Positions 6,275 to 12,118 of a stretch of 12,118 nucleotides of DNA are shown in pieces. The notes beneath the pieces were generated by a model. The model was not told where the DNA came from. It saw only the letters and a program-made list of their open reading frames with translations, and did not search any database. The stretch's first letter is position 1. Every line of letters starts with the position of its first letter. Origin of the DNA: Lachnospiraceae bacterium UBA2860 (lineage in GTDB: Bacteria; Bacillota; Clostridia; Lachnospirales; Lachnospiraceae); contig DEFE01000023.1 in NCBI GenBank assembly GCA_002350625.1, forward strand, positions 63,025 through 75,142, in the 5' to 3' direction. A program made the position numbers and the translations under genes.

Positions 6275-7626
6275 TGGACGAAGCACTGATCCGGCGGATT
6301 CCGCCGCACAGCACGGAAGCGGAGAAATCGGTGATCGGCTCGATGCTGATGAGCGAGGACGCCGTGTTTGCCGCCCTCGAGATCCTCACAAAGGACGACT
6401 TCTACGACAGGCAGTACGGGATCGTCTTCGAGACGCTGCGGCAGCTCAGCGAGTCGGACCGCGCGATCGATCTCGTGACGCTGCAGGACGCCCTGAAGAA
6501 GCAGGATGTCCCCGAGGAGCTCAGCAGCATGGCCTTCGTGAGAGATCTGCTGACAGCGGTGCCGACCTCCGCCAACATAAGAGAATATGCACAGATCGTC
6601 AGGGAGAAGGCGACGCTCCGGCGTCTCATCTCAACCGCCGCGGCGATAGAGGAGAACTGCTATCAGGAGAAGCAGGCGACGGATGAGATCCTGGACAGTG
6701 CGGAAAAGGAGATGTTCCGCGTGCTGCAGCAGCGGAGCGCGGATAATTATGTGCCGATCCGTGACGTCGTCGTGAACACGCTCGAGTCGATCGCGTCGGC
6801 CTCGAAATCCGCGAGCCACGTGACGGGTCTTGAGACCGGCTTCTACGATCTCGATTACAAGACCTCGGGGCTGCAGAACTCTGACTTCATCCTGATCGCC
6901 GCGCGCCCGTCCATGGGAAAGACCGCGCTGGCGCTCAATATCTGCGAGTATATGGCCTTCCGGAAGAATCTGCCCTGCGCGCTCTTCTCGCTGGAGATGT
7001 CGAGCGGGCAGCTCATGAACAGGCTTTTCTCCCTTGAGTCGCGCGTCGACGCGCAGAAGATCCGGACCGGCAAGCTGTCCGACAGCGACTGGTCAAAGCT
7101 GGTGGAGGCCTCCGGCGTCATCGCGGCGTCAAACCTCATCATCGACGACACGCCAGGCATCGGGATCACGGAGATGCGCTCGAAGGCGAGAAAATATAAG
7201 CTGGACGCGGATATCAAAATCATTTTCATCGATTACCTGCAGCTGATGGCCGGCAACGGACGTTCCGGCGAGAACAGGCAGCAGGAGATCTCAGACATCT
7301 CCCGCGCGCTGAAATCACTCGCGAGAGAGCTGAACATCCCGATCGTCGCGCTCTCGCAGCTGAACCGCTCGGTGGAGACGCGGGAGGATCACCGCCCGAT
7401 GCTCTCGGACCTGCGCGAATCCGGCGCGATCGAGCAGGACGCGGACGTGGTGATGTTCATCTACCGCGACGATTATTACCACAAGGACTCCGACGAGAAG
7501 GGCGTTGCGGAGATCCTGATCGCCAAGCAGAGAAACGGGCCGATCGGCACGACGAAGCTCGTGTGGCTGCCGGAATACACCCGTTTTGCCAATATGAGCA
7601 AGAAGCATGAGACGCAGGGAACATAA
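6274..7626 (+). CDS. dnaB: Replicative DNA helicase DnaB (called DnaC in Bacillus)
   Basis: The hexameric ring helicase unwinds DNA ahead of the replication fork and recruits primase. In 450 residues: the N-terminal domain (about 1-110, beginning IPPHSTEAEKSVIGSML), a linker, and a RecA-like domain from about 165. The Walker A is ARPSMGKTA with Lys216 and Thr217; the Walker B is IIFIDYLQLM with Asp320; ALSQLNRSVE and DLRESGAIEQDADVV follow; KQRNGPIG carries Lys418 and Arg420, the trans-acting finger region of the family. No intein interrupts the P-loop. The length matches Bacillota homologues. The start overlaps the rplI stop by one base (TGATG), with AAGGA at 6263-6267. The glyA gene follows 24 bases later without a visible terminator. 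Confidence 0.98.
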   Translation: MDEALIRRIPPHSTEAEKSVIGSMLMSEDAVFAALEILTKDDFYDRQYGIVFETLRQLSESDRAIDLVTLQDALKKQDVPEELSSMAFVRDLLTAVPTSANIREYAQIVREKATLRRLISTAAAIEENCYQEKQATDEILDSAEKEMFRVLQQRSADNYVPIRDVVVNTLESIASASKSASHVTGLETGFYDLDYKTSGLQNSDFILIAARPSMGKTALALNICEYMAFRKNLPCALFSLEMSSGQLMNRLFSLESRVDAQKIRTGKLSDSDWSKLVEASGVIAASNLIIDDTPGIGITEMRSKARKYKLDADIKIIFIDYLQLMAGNGRSGENRQQEISDISRALKSLARELNIPIVALSQLNRSVETREDHRPMLSDLRESGAIEQDADVVMFIYRDDYYHKDSDEKGVAEILIAKQRNGPIGTTKLVWLPEYTRFANMSKKHETQGT

Positions 7627-7650
7627 AGGAAAGAGGAGGAGCAGATTATT

Positions 7651-8886
7651 ATGTACACATTGGAAGACATCGCAAAGGTGGATCCCGAGGTAGCCCGTCT
7701 GATCGAGGCGGAGTTCGAAAGACAGAACTCTCACCTCGAGCTGATCGCCTCGGAAAACTGGGCAAGCAAGGCCGTCATGTCGGCGATGGGGAGTGTCCTC
7801 ACCAACAAGTACGCGGAGGGGTATCCCGGGCACCGCTATTACGGCGGCTGCCAGTGCGTCGATGAGATCGAGGCGCTCGCGATTGAGAGAGCGAAGAAGC
7901 TGTTCGGCTGCACCTACGCCAACGTTCAGCCGCACTCCGGCGCACAGGCCAATATGGCTGTTTTCTACGCGCTGCTTAAGCCGGGCGATACCTACATGGG
8001 CATGAGCCTCAGTGACGGCGGCCATCTGTCGCACGGATCTCCGGCCAATATTTCCGGCAATTATTTCCACCAGGTGTCTTACGGTGTCAATGACGAAGGC
8101 TTCATCGACTACGACGAGGTCGAACGGATCGCGAAGGAGTGCCGCCCGAAGATGATCATCGCAGGCGCGAGCGCATATTGCCGCATCATTGACTTCAAGA
8201 GGATGCGCGAGATCGCGGACGCAGTGGGCGCCTACCTCATGGTTGACATGGCGCACATCGCCGGACTCGTCGCGACCGGATATCATCCGACGCCGATCCC
8301 GTATGCGCACGTCGTGACGACAACGACGCACAAGACGCTGCGCGGACCGAGGGGCGGCATGATCTTAAGCTCCGAGGAATTCGCGAAGGAGCACGGGCTC
8401 AATAAGTCGATCTTCCCGGGCACGCAGGGCGGCCCGCAGATGCACTCGATCGCGGCGAAGGCCGTCATGCTTCTCGAGGATCTGCAGCCTTCCTACATCG
8501 ACTACGCGGAGCGCATCGTCAAAAATGCGAAGGCGCTCGCGGAAGGCCTGATGAACCGCGGCCTGAAGATCGTGACCGGCGGCACGGACAATCACCTGAT
8601 GCTGCTTGACCTGCGCGGCACCGGCCTCACCGGCAAGGAGCTGGAGAAGCGGCTCGACGAAGCGCATATCACGGCCAATAAGAATACGGTCCCGCAGGAT
8701 CCGGAATCTCCGTTTGTCACCTCCGGCGTCCGCCTCGGCACGCCCGCCGTGACGACGAGAGGCCTCACGGAGGCGGATATGGACCGCGTCGCGGAGGCGA
8801 TCAGCCTCGTCGCTGCCTCTGAGGACAATATCCCGGCGGCGAAAGCAATTGTGAAGGAACTCACGGACAAGTATCCGCTTGAATAA
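7651..8886 (+). CDS. glyA: Serine hydroxymethyltransferase
   Basis: This cytoplasmic PLP enzyme interconverts serine plus tetrahydrofolate with glycine plus 5,10-methylenetetrahydrofolate, supplying one-carbon units. The 411 residues fit the bacterial family. Visible motifs are LIASENW near the N-terminus, YAEGYPGHRYYGGC, HSGAQANMAV, DGGHLSHGSP, the PLP-facing VDMAHIAGL, and THKTLRGPRGG with the PLP-binding Lys228. The end of the protein, including TPAVTTRGL, is complete. AGGAGG at 7634-7639 stands 11 bases before the ATG. No promoter is apparent in the 24 bases after dnaB, so it may be transcribed with the upstream operon or from a promoter inside dnaB. Confidence 0.98.
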   Translation: MYTLEDIAKVDPEVARLIEAEFERQNSHLELIASENWASKAVMSAMGSVLTNKYAEGYPGHRYYGGCQCVDEIEALAIERAKKLFGCTYANVQPHSGAQANMAVFYALLKPGDTYMGMSLSDGGHLSHGSPANISGNYFHQVSYGVNDEGFIDYDEVERIAKECRPKMIIAGASAYCRIIDFKRMREIADAVGAYLMVDMAHIAGLVATGYHPTPIPYAHVVTTTTHKTLRGPRGGMILSSEEFAKEHGLNKSIFPGTQGGPQMHSIAAKAVMLLEDLQPSYIDYAERIVKNAKALAEGLMNRGLKIVTGGTDNHLMLLDLRGTGLTGKELEKRLDEAHITANKNTVPQDPESPFVTSGVRLGTPAVTTRGLTEADMDRVAEAISLVAASEDNIPAAKAIVKELTDKYPLE

Positions 8887-8908
8887 TCCGGAAAGGAAGT
8901 GGACGCAT

Positions 8909-9007
8909 ATGATGAACAGAAAGACACAGCGCCTCGTCATCGCCATCATCGCCGTGATCATCGCGGTGACCATGATTGTCTCGATGGTGCTGCCGATGGT
9001 TCAGTAA
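8909..9007 (+). CDS. 32-residue single-pass membrane miniprotein
   Basis: This short ORF encodes 32 residues. The N-terminus is polar and basic (MMNRKTQR), then an almost unbroken hydrophobic helix at about residues 9-29 rich in Ile, Val, Ala and Met, ending PMVQ. The topology would be N-terminus inside with one membrane span. AAGGAAGT at 8893-8900 stands eight bases before the first ATG; a second ATG follows at 8912. It lies 22 bases after glyA and 13 bases before the next gene, which has its own GAGGAG site, so it is a well-placed cistron. From memory its layout resembles the Firmicutes miniprotein Prli42 (about 31 residues, stressosome-associated), with basic residues at 4, 5 and 8. That is a similarity of pattern, not a proven relation. 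Function unknown. Confidence 0.65.
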   Translation: MMNRKTQRLVIAIIAVIIAVTMIVSMVLPMVQ

Positions 9008-9020
9008 GAGGAGAACGGCT

Positions 9021-9539
9021 GTGAAAGCTGCCATCCTGATGACGGAATCCGCCGCGCTTCGGGCGGCGGAGGATGCAATAGGTAAGAGCGGAGGGGACCT
9101 GCGAAGAGTGTTCCCCTCCTTTTTTCGTGGGGACGGATATCTTAGGGCCATCGCGGACGCGCGGGCAAGGGAGGCGGAGGCCGCCCGCATCGCGGCGCAG
9201 GGCGGCGCCATTTGCATCGTCTCTCCGGCAAAGGGCGGGGTATACGCCGCGCTGTGGGAGCTGGGGGAGACGCTCACGAGCGGCATGCGCGTGCAGATGA
9301 AAAAGATCCCGATCCGTCAGGAGACGGTCGAGATCTGTGAGTATCTGGACATTGATCCTTATGCCGCGGATTCCTCGGGCGCGCTTGTGATCGCTGCGCA
9401 TGACGGCGTCGTGCTCGCGGAGACGTATGCGGCCGCCGGGATTCCGTGCGCCGTCATCGGCGTGCTCACGGACGGACGCGCCCGCACGATCGAGGACGGT
9501 GATCACGTCCGGTATCTGGACAAGCCCCGTTTTCACTAA
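9021..9539 (+). CDS. Stand-alone PurM/HypE-type C-terminal domain protein
   Basis: This 172-residue protein begins with GTG 9021, behind GAGGAG at 9009-9014; the longer frame from 8976 would run back through the miniprotein. Residues from about 70 on resemble the C-terminal half of AIR-synthase-related proteins such as HypE: GGVYAALWELGE, KIPIRQETVEICEYLDIDPY, SSGALVIAA, AAGIPCAVIGVLTDG. FPSFFR near residue 31 may match the conserved segment before that domain. The N-terminal ATP-binding half is absent, and where the relatives I recall read as D-x-TEGG, this one reads SPAKGG. It may be a non-catalytic binding protein or a decayed remnant, although the frame is intact and uses codons like its neighbours. 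An alternative start is GTG 9108, preceded by GGAGGGG at 9090-9096. The gene is last in its run and converges with mutS2. Confidence 0.65.
   Translation: MKAAILMTESAALRAAEDAIGKSGGDLRRVFPSFFRGDGYLRAIADARAREAEAARIAAQGGAICIVSPAKGGVYAALWELGETLTSGMRVQMKKIPIRQETVEICEYLDIDPYAADSSGALVIAAHDGVVLAETYAAAGIPCAVIGVLTDGRARTIEDGDHVRYLDKPRFH
9090..9125 (+). terminator. Terminator-like hairpin inside the PurM-C-like reading frame
   Basis: Positions 9090-9097 (GGAGGGGA) pair perfectly with 9112-9119 (TCCCCTCC) around a 14-base loop, followed directly by six T (9120-9125). This has all the sequence marks of an intrinsic terminator on the plus strand, yet it lies about 70 bases inside an open frame. The reverse strand has no matching T-tract. 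Confidence 0.7.
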
Positions 9540-9543
9540 AAAG

Positions 9544-9578
9544 CGGCGAAGGCAGCTGCTTCTTTAGCAGCTGCGCCG
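9544..9578 (-). terminator. Terminator of mutS2 (leftward)
   Basis: Positions 9552-9560 pair perfectly with 9566-9574 (nine pairs, five-base loop). An outer CGGC/GCCG pairing (9544-9547 with 9575-9578) extends the stem across a four-base bulge. On the minus strand the hairpin is followed by CTTTTT (the A-run at 9538-9542), so it terminates leftward transcription of mutS2. Its U-tract overlaps the stop codon of the opposing gene. Confidence 0.75.
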
Positions 9579-9582
9579 GTTT

Positions 9583-9599
9583 CTTAAGCGCCGCTTAAG
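9583..9599. repeat. Palindrome between the two convergent terminators
   Basis: CTTAAGC (9583-9589) pairs with GCTTAAG (9593-9599) around GCC. There is no T-tract on either side. It shares its last three bases with the stem of the rightward terminator, so the two cannot both form completely. Confidence 0.6.
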
Positions 9600-9632
9600 G
9601 CAGCTGCTGCCGGGAGCGGGGCTGCTTTTTTT
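9597..9632 (+). terminator. Rightward terminator of the gdpP-to-PurM-C run
   Basis: AAGGCAGC (9597-9604) pairs with GCTGCTTT (9621-9628), including one G-U pair, and the loop can form a small inner stem (9606-9608 with 9615-9617). A run of seven T (9626-9632) follows, reaching into the mutS2 stop codon at 9631-9633. It ends plus-strand transcription from the convergent operon. Confidence 0.7.
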
Positions 9633-12000
9633 ATTTCAGCGTCGCGATCGTGACGCCGGCATCGCCCTCGCCGAATTCGCCGAGGCGGAAGGATTTCACG
9701 TGGCGGTTTCTCTTCAGGTACTTCTGAACGCCGGCGCGCAGAGCTCCCGTGCCTTTTCCGTGCACGATGCGCACGGTCTCGAGGTGGGCGAGCGCCGCGT
9801 CGTCGAGGTATTTGTCGAGCTCCTGGCAGGCCTCGTCGACGGTCTTTCCGAGAAGGTTGATCTCGTGCGAGACGGACAGGGATTTCGACATGCTGATCTT
9901 TCCGGAGCCGGTGCGTTTCAGGTTCGGCGCCGTGATCTCTTCCTCGTCGAGCTTGATCAGGTCGTCGATGCGGACCTTGGTGCGCATGATGCCGAGGGTG
10001 ACGAAGAGGAAGCCCTTGCTGTCCGGCAGCGTGCTGACCGTGCCTTTTAGGCCGAGGGAAATGACTTTGACCGCGTCCCCGATCGCGAGATCCTTGACCG
10101 TCAGCGTTCCTTTTTCCCCGTCGCCCTGCGCCACGCCGCGGATGTTCTTGCTCAGTTCATCCATGCGGCCGCGGAGCGCGGTGCGCTGCTGCTCCATTTC
10201 TCTTGTATTCCCGCCGTGCTTCGCGTACCAGCTGATGGTCTTGTCCGCGTAGTCCTTGGCTTCCTGGAGAATCTTTCTGGCCTCCTCGGAGGAGTCGGAG
10301 AGAATGTCTCTCTTCCGGCTCGTGAGGCGGGCCTCTTTTTCTTTCAGCTCTTTTTCCAGTTTTTCAATTTCTATGCGCGCCTGCGCGGCGGCGAGCTTCT
10401 CCTGCTCGAGCTCCGCCCGCTCTTTTTCGAGACCCGAGATGACGTCCTCGAAGGATTCGTCTTCGGAGCTTAAGAGGGAGCGCGCCTCGTCGATGAGGTC
10501 TTCGGAGAGACCGAGCTTTCTGGAAATGGCGAACGCGTTGCTCTTTCCGGGCACGCCGATGAGAAGGCGGTAGGTCGGGGAGAGCGTGTCGACGTTGAAT
10601 TCGCAGCAGGCATTTTCGACGCCGGGTGTTTTGAGGGCATAGATTTTGATCTCGCTGTAGTGTGTCGTCGCCATCGTGCGGATGCCGAGGCGGTGCAGCG
10701 AGCTCAGGATCGCGATGGCCAGCGCCGCGCCTTCGGTCGGGTCCGTGCCCGCGCCGAGTTCGTCAAAGAGGACGAGTGAGCGCTCGTCCGCCAGGCGGAG
10801 GAATTCGACGACGTTGGTCATGTGCGATGAAAATGTCGACAGCGACTGCTCGATGCTCTGTTCATCCCCGATATCCGCGTAGACTTCGGAGAAGAGGCAC
10901 AGGCGGCTCCGGTTGGCCGCCGGGATATGGAGGCCGGACAGGCCCATGAGGGTGAGGAGGCCGGTCGTCTTTAAGGAGACGGTCTTGCCGCCGGTGTTCG
11001 GGCCGGTGACGACGAGCAGGTCGAAGTCCTCTCCGAGGCGGATGTCGATCGGCACGACTTTCTGCTTCGGGATGAGGGGGTGGCGCGCTTTTCGGAGGTC
11101 CAGGATGCCGTCGTCGCCAACGACCGGTTTGGTCGCGTTCTGCTCGAGGGCGAGGCGCGCGCGGGCAAAGATGAAGTCGAGTTCGGCCATCGCGTCGTAG
11201 TCGGTGTGGATGAAGCCTGTCTTTTCGGCGAGCATCTGCGAGAGGTTCGCGAGGATGACTTCGATCTCCTGGGTCTCTTTGATCTGGAGCTCGCGGATTT
11301 CGTTGTTCAGGCGCACGACAGAAGCCGGCTCGATGTAGACGGTGGAGCCGGTTTTGCTCTGGTCGTGGATGATGCCCGCGACCTGGGTGCGGTATTCGTT
11401 TTTGACCGGGATGCAGTAGCGGCCGTCGCGCATGGTGATCAGCTGGTCCTGCAGGTATTCCTGGGCCGAGCCTGAGATGAGGCGCGTGAGCTCGGTGCGG
11501 ACTTTTTCTCCCGAGAGACGGATGCTGCGGCGGATCTGCCGGAGGGCCGGCGAGGCGTCGTCGCTGATCTCTTCTTCGGAAATGATGGCTCTTCTGATCT
11601 CCGCGGTCTCCTGCGTGAGAGGTTCGAGCGCGGAGAAGAGCGGGACGAGGATGTCGTCTTCTTCTGCGTCGCGCTCGCGGCGCGCGTAGGCGCGGACGAG
11701 GGCCGTGTTCTCGAGCAGCTTCGCGATCTGGAGCAGCTCGCGGCTGTTCAGGGAGCTGCCGATCTCCAGCCGCTTCAGCGAGGGCCGCACGTCGTAGGTG
11801 CTGCCGAAGGAGATGCTGCCTTTTTTCAGCAGGCGGGAGAGGGCGGCCTCGGTTTCGTCCTGGAGCCGGCTGATCTCCGGAAGAGAGTCAGAGGGCCTGA
11901 GCGCGAGGCAGCGGTCGCGGCCCGGCGCCGAGGAGGCAAGGGTCGCGAGGTGCGTGATGATCTTATCGAATTCTAATGTATGTAAAGCTTTCTCATTCAT
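9631..12000 (-). CDS. mutS2: Endonuclease MutS2
   Basis: MutS2 is a MutS-like ATPase with a C-terminal Smr domain, implicated in suppressing recombination and, in Bacillus, in rescue of collided ribosomes. From ATG 12000 the protein has 789 residues, close to the 785 of Bacillus subtilis, and starts MNEKALHTLEFDKI as the family does. An upstream GTG at 12048 adds 16 residues with no family likeness. Visible parts are the clamp and lever region, the Walker A TGPNTGGKT with Lys339, STFSSHM, the Walker B LVLFDELGAGTD (Asp413, Glu414), a Lys/Glu-rich coiled coil (about 515-630), a KOW-like segment, and an Smr domain from about 711 with HGKGTG at 747-752. The Smr LDLRG-type motif is replaced by INLLG (714-718). 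ATG 12000 lacks a Shine-Dalgarno site; its upstream region is described separately. Confidence 0.95.
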   Translation of the reverse strand: MNEKALHTLEFDKIITHLATLASSAPGRDRCLALRPSDSLPEISRLQDETEAALSRLLKKGSISFGSTYDVRPSLKRLEIGSSLNSRELLQIAKLLENTALVRAYARRERDAEEDDILVPLFSALEPLTQETAEIRRAIISEEEISDDASPALRQIRRSIRLSGEKVRTELTRLISGSAQEYLQDQLITMRDGRYCIPVKNEYRTQVAGIIHDQSKTGSTVYIEPASVVRLNNEIRELQIKETQEIEVILANLSQMLAEKTGFIHTDYDAMAELDFIFARARLALEQNATKPVVGDDGILDLRKARHPLIPKQKVVPIDIRLGEDFDLLVVTGPNTGGKTVSLKTTGLLTLMGLSGLHIPAANRSRLCLFSEVYADIGDEQSIEQSLSTFSSHMTNVVEFLRLADERSLVLFDELGAGTDPTEGAALAIAILSSLHRLGIRTMATTHYSEIKIYALKTPGVENACCEFNVDTLSPTYRLLIGVPGKSNAFAISRKLGLSEDLIDEARSLLSSEDESFEDVISGLEKERAELEQEKLAAAQARIEIEKLEKELKEKEARLTSRKRDILSDSSEEARKILQEAKDYADKTISWYAKHGGNTREMEQQRTALRGRMDELSKNIRGVAQGDGEKGTLTVKDLAIGDAVKVISLGLKGTVSTLPDSKGFLFVTLGIMRTKVRIDDLIKLDEEEITAPNLKRTGSGKISMSKSLSVSHEINLLGKTVDEACQELDKYLDDAALAHLETVRIVHGKGTGALRAGVQKYLKRNRHVKSFRLGEFGEGDAGVTIATLK

Positions 12001-12006
12001 AAATCT

Positions 12007-12015
12007 ATTATAGCA
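12007..12015 (-). promoter_or_regulatory. Extended -10 element (TGCTATAAT) just before mutS2
   Basis: The minus strand reads TGCTATAAT from 12015 to 12007, a full-consensus extended -10 box. Its end is six bases from the A of ATG 12000, so transcription from it would begin at or near the start codon, giving a leaderless mRNA. I see no good -35 at the usual distance, though extended -10 promoters often lack one. Confidence 0.45.
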
Positions 12016-12037
12016 CGAATGACGCAGCTTCCGCCAT
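12008..12037 (-). CDS. Possible 9-residue upstream ORF before mutS2
   Basis: On the minus strand AGGAGG (12053-12048) lies ten bases before an ATG at 12037-12035, which opens a nine-codon ORF (MAEAASFVL) ending in TAA at 12010-12008, seven bases before the mutS2 ATG. The ribosome binding site is the best in the neighbourhood and mutS2 itself has none, so translation may pass from this ORF to mutS2 by coupling. The peptide itself shows no recognisable pattern. Confidence 0.3.
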   Translation of the reverse strand: MAEAASFVL

Positions 12038-12052
12038 AACGTCCTCACCTCC

Positions 12053-12095
12053 TACAGGGTACTAAGCTCATCTGCGATTCGCTAAGTGCCCTGTA
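12053..12095 (-). promoter_or_regulatory. Long hairpin upstream of mutS2
   Basis: Positions 12053-12063 pair with 12085-12095 in an 11-bp stem with one G-U pair; after one A-A mismatch, 12065-12067 pair with 12081-12083. The inner loop is 13 bases. On the minus strand the hairpin ends exactly where the AGGAGG site begins. No T-tract follows on either strand, so it is not a terminator. The remaining bases to the window edge (12096-12118) hold nothing I can identify; the adjoining upstream gene is not recognisable. Confidence 0.5.
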
Positions 12096-12118
12096 TGCAT
12101 CGCACGTAAGCTTCAGCT

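Noticed and set aside
7315..8331. A 338-codon minus-strand frame opposite the end of dnaB and the start of glyA
   Set aside because: It crosses two certain genes and has no ribosome binding site or motif; an antisense shadow.
12001..12048. GTG start at 12048 giving an 805-residue MutS2
   Set aside because: The GTG overlaps the AGGAGG sequence, leaving no spacing, and the added 16 residues are foreign to the family.
12053..12118. A tRNA or T-box-like RNA at the right edge
   Set aside because: The hairpin is a single stem without D, anticodon or T arms, no CCA-type end, and no T-box sequence; only a plain long hairpin is supported.

Overview
The window reads as core chromosome of a fairly GC-rich Clostridia member, most likely Lachnospiraceae-like (Bacillota). 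This is inferred from the Firmicutes gene sets rpsF-ssb-rpsR and gdpP-rplI-dnaB, a class B sortase, AGGAGG-type ribosome binding sites, intrinsic terminators with U-tracts, and MutS2 and SSB tails of a style I associate with that family. No phage, IS, CRISPR or plasmid signature is visible. Nearly all of it is ordinary housekeeping DNA; the unusual material lies in small features between and at the edges of the genes.

Layout: (1) 1-423 is the C-terminal part of a class B sortase, cut by the window edge, followed by a duplicated copy of its own tail and a strong hairpin. (2) 679-2208 holds an unrecognised secreted protein with a calcium-loop-like motif and a Sir2-type NAD-dependent deacylase; a perfect terminator overlaps the sirtuin stop codon. 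(3) 2240-3737 is the rpsF-ssb-rpsR unit (S6, single-strand DNA-binding protein, S18), with a good extended -10 promoter, a structured leader and a terminator. (4) 3786-9539 is a long co-directional run: gdpP (c-di-AMP phosphodiesterase, TTG start), rplI (L9) and dnaB (replicative helicase), joined by stop/start overlaps; then glyA, a 32-residue membrane miniprotein, and a lone PurM/HypE-like C-terminal domain protein whose reading frame contains a terminator-like hairpin. (5) 9540-9630 is a convergent terminator cluster built from repeated GCAGCTGC words. (6) mutS2 runs leftward from 12000 to 9631, with an unusual structured upstream region at the right edge.

How the genes fit together: regions 3 and 4 combine translation (S6, S18, L9), replication (SSB, DnaB), c-di-AMP turnover and one-carbon metabolism (GlyA). 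I see no dedicated novel defence or biosynthetic system. The best candidates for something undescribed are the miniprotein at 8909-9007, the in-frame terminator at 9090-9125 inside the PurM-C-like gene, and the hairpin / short ORF / extended -10 arrangement in front of mutS2.
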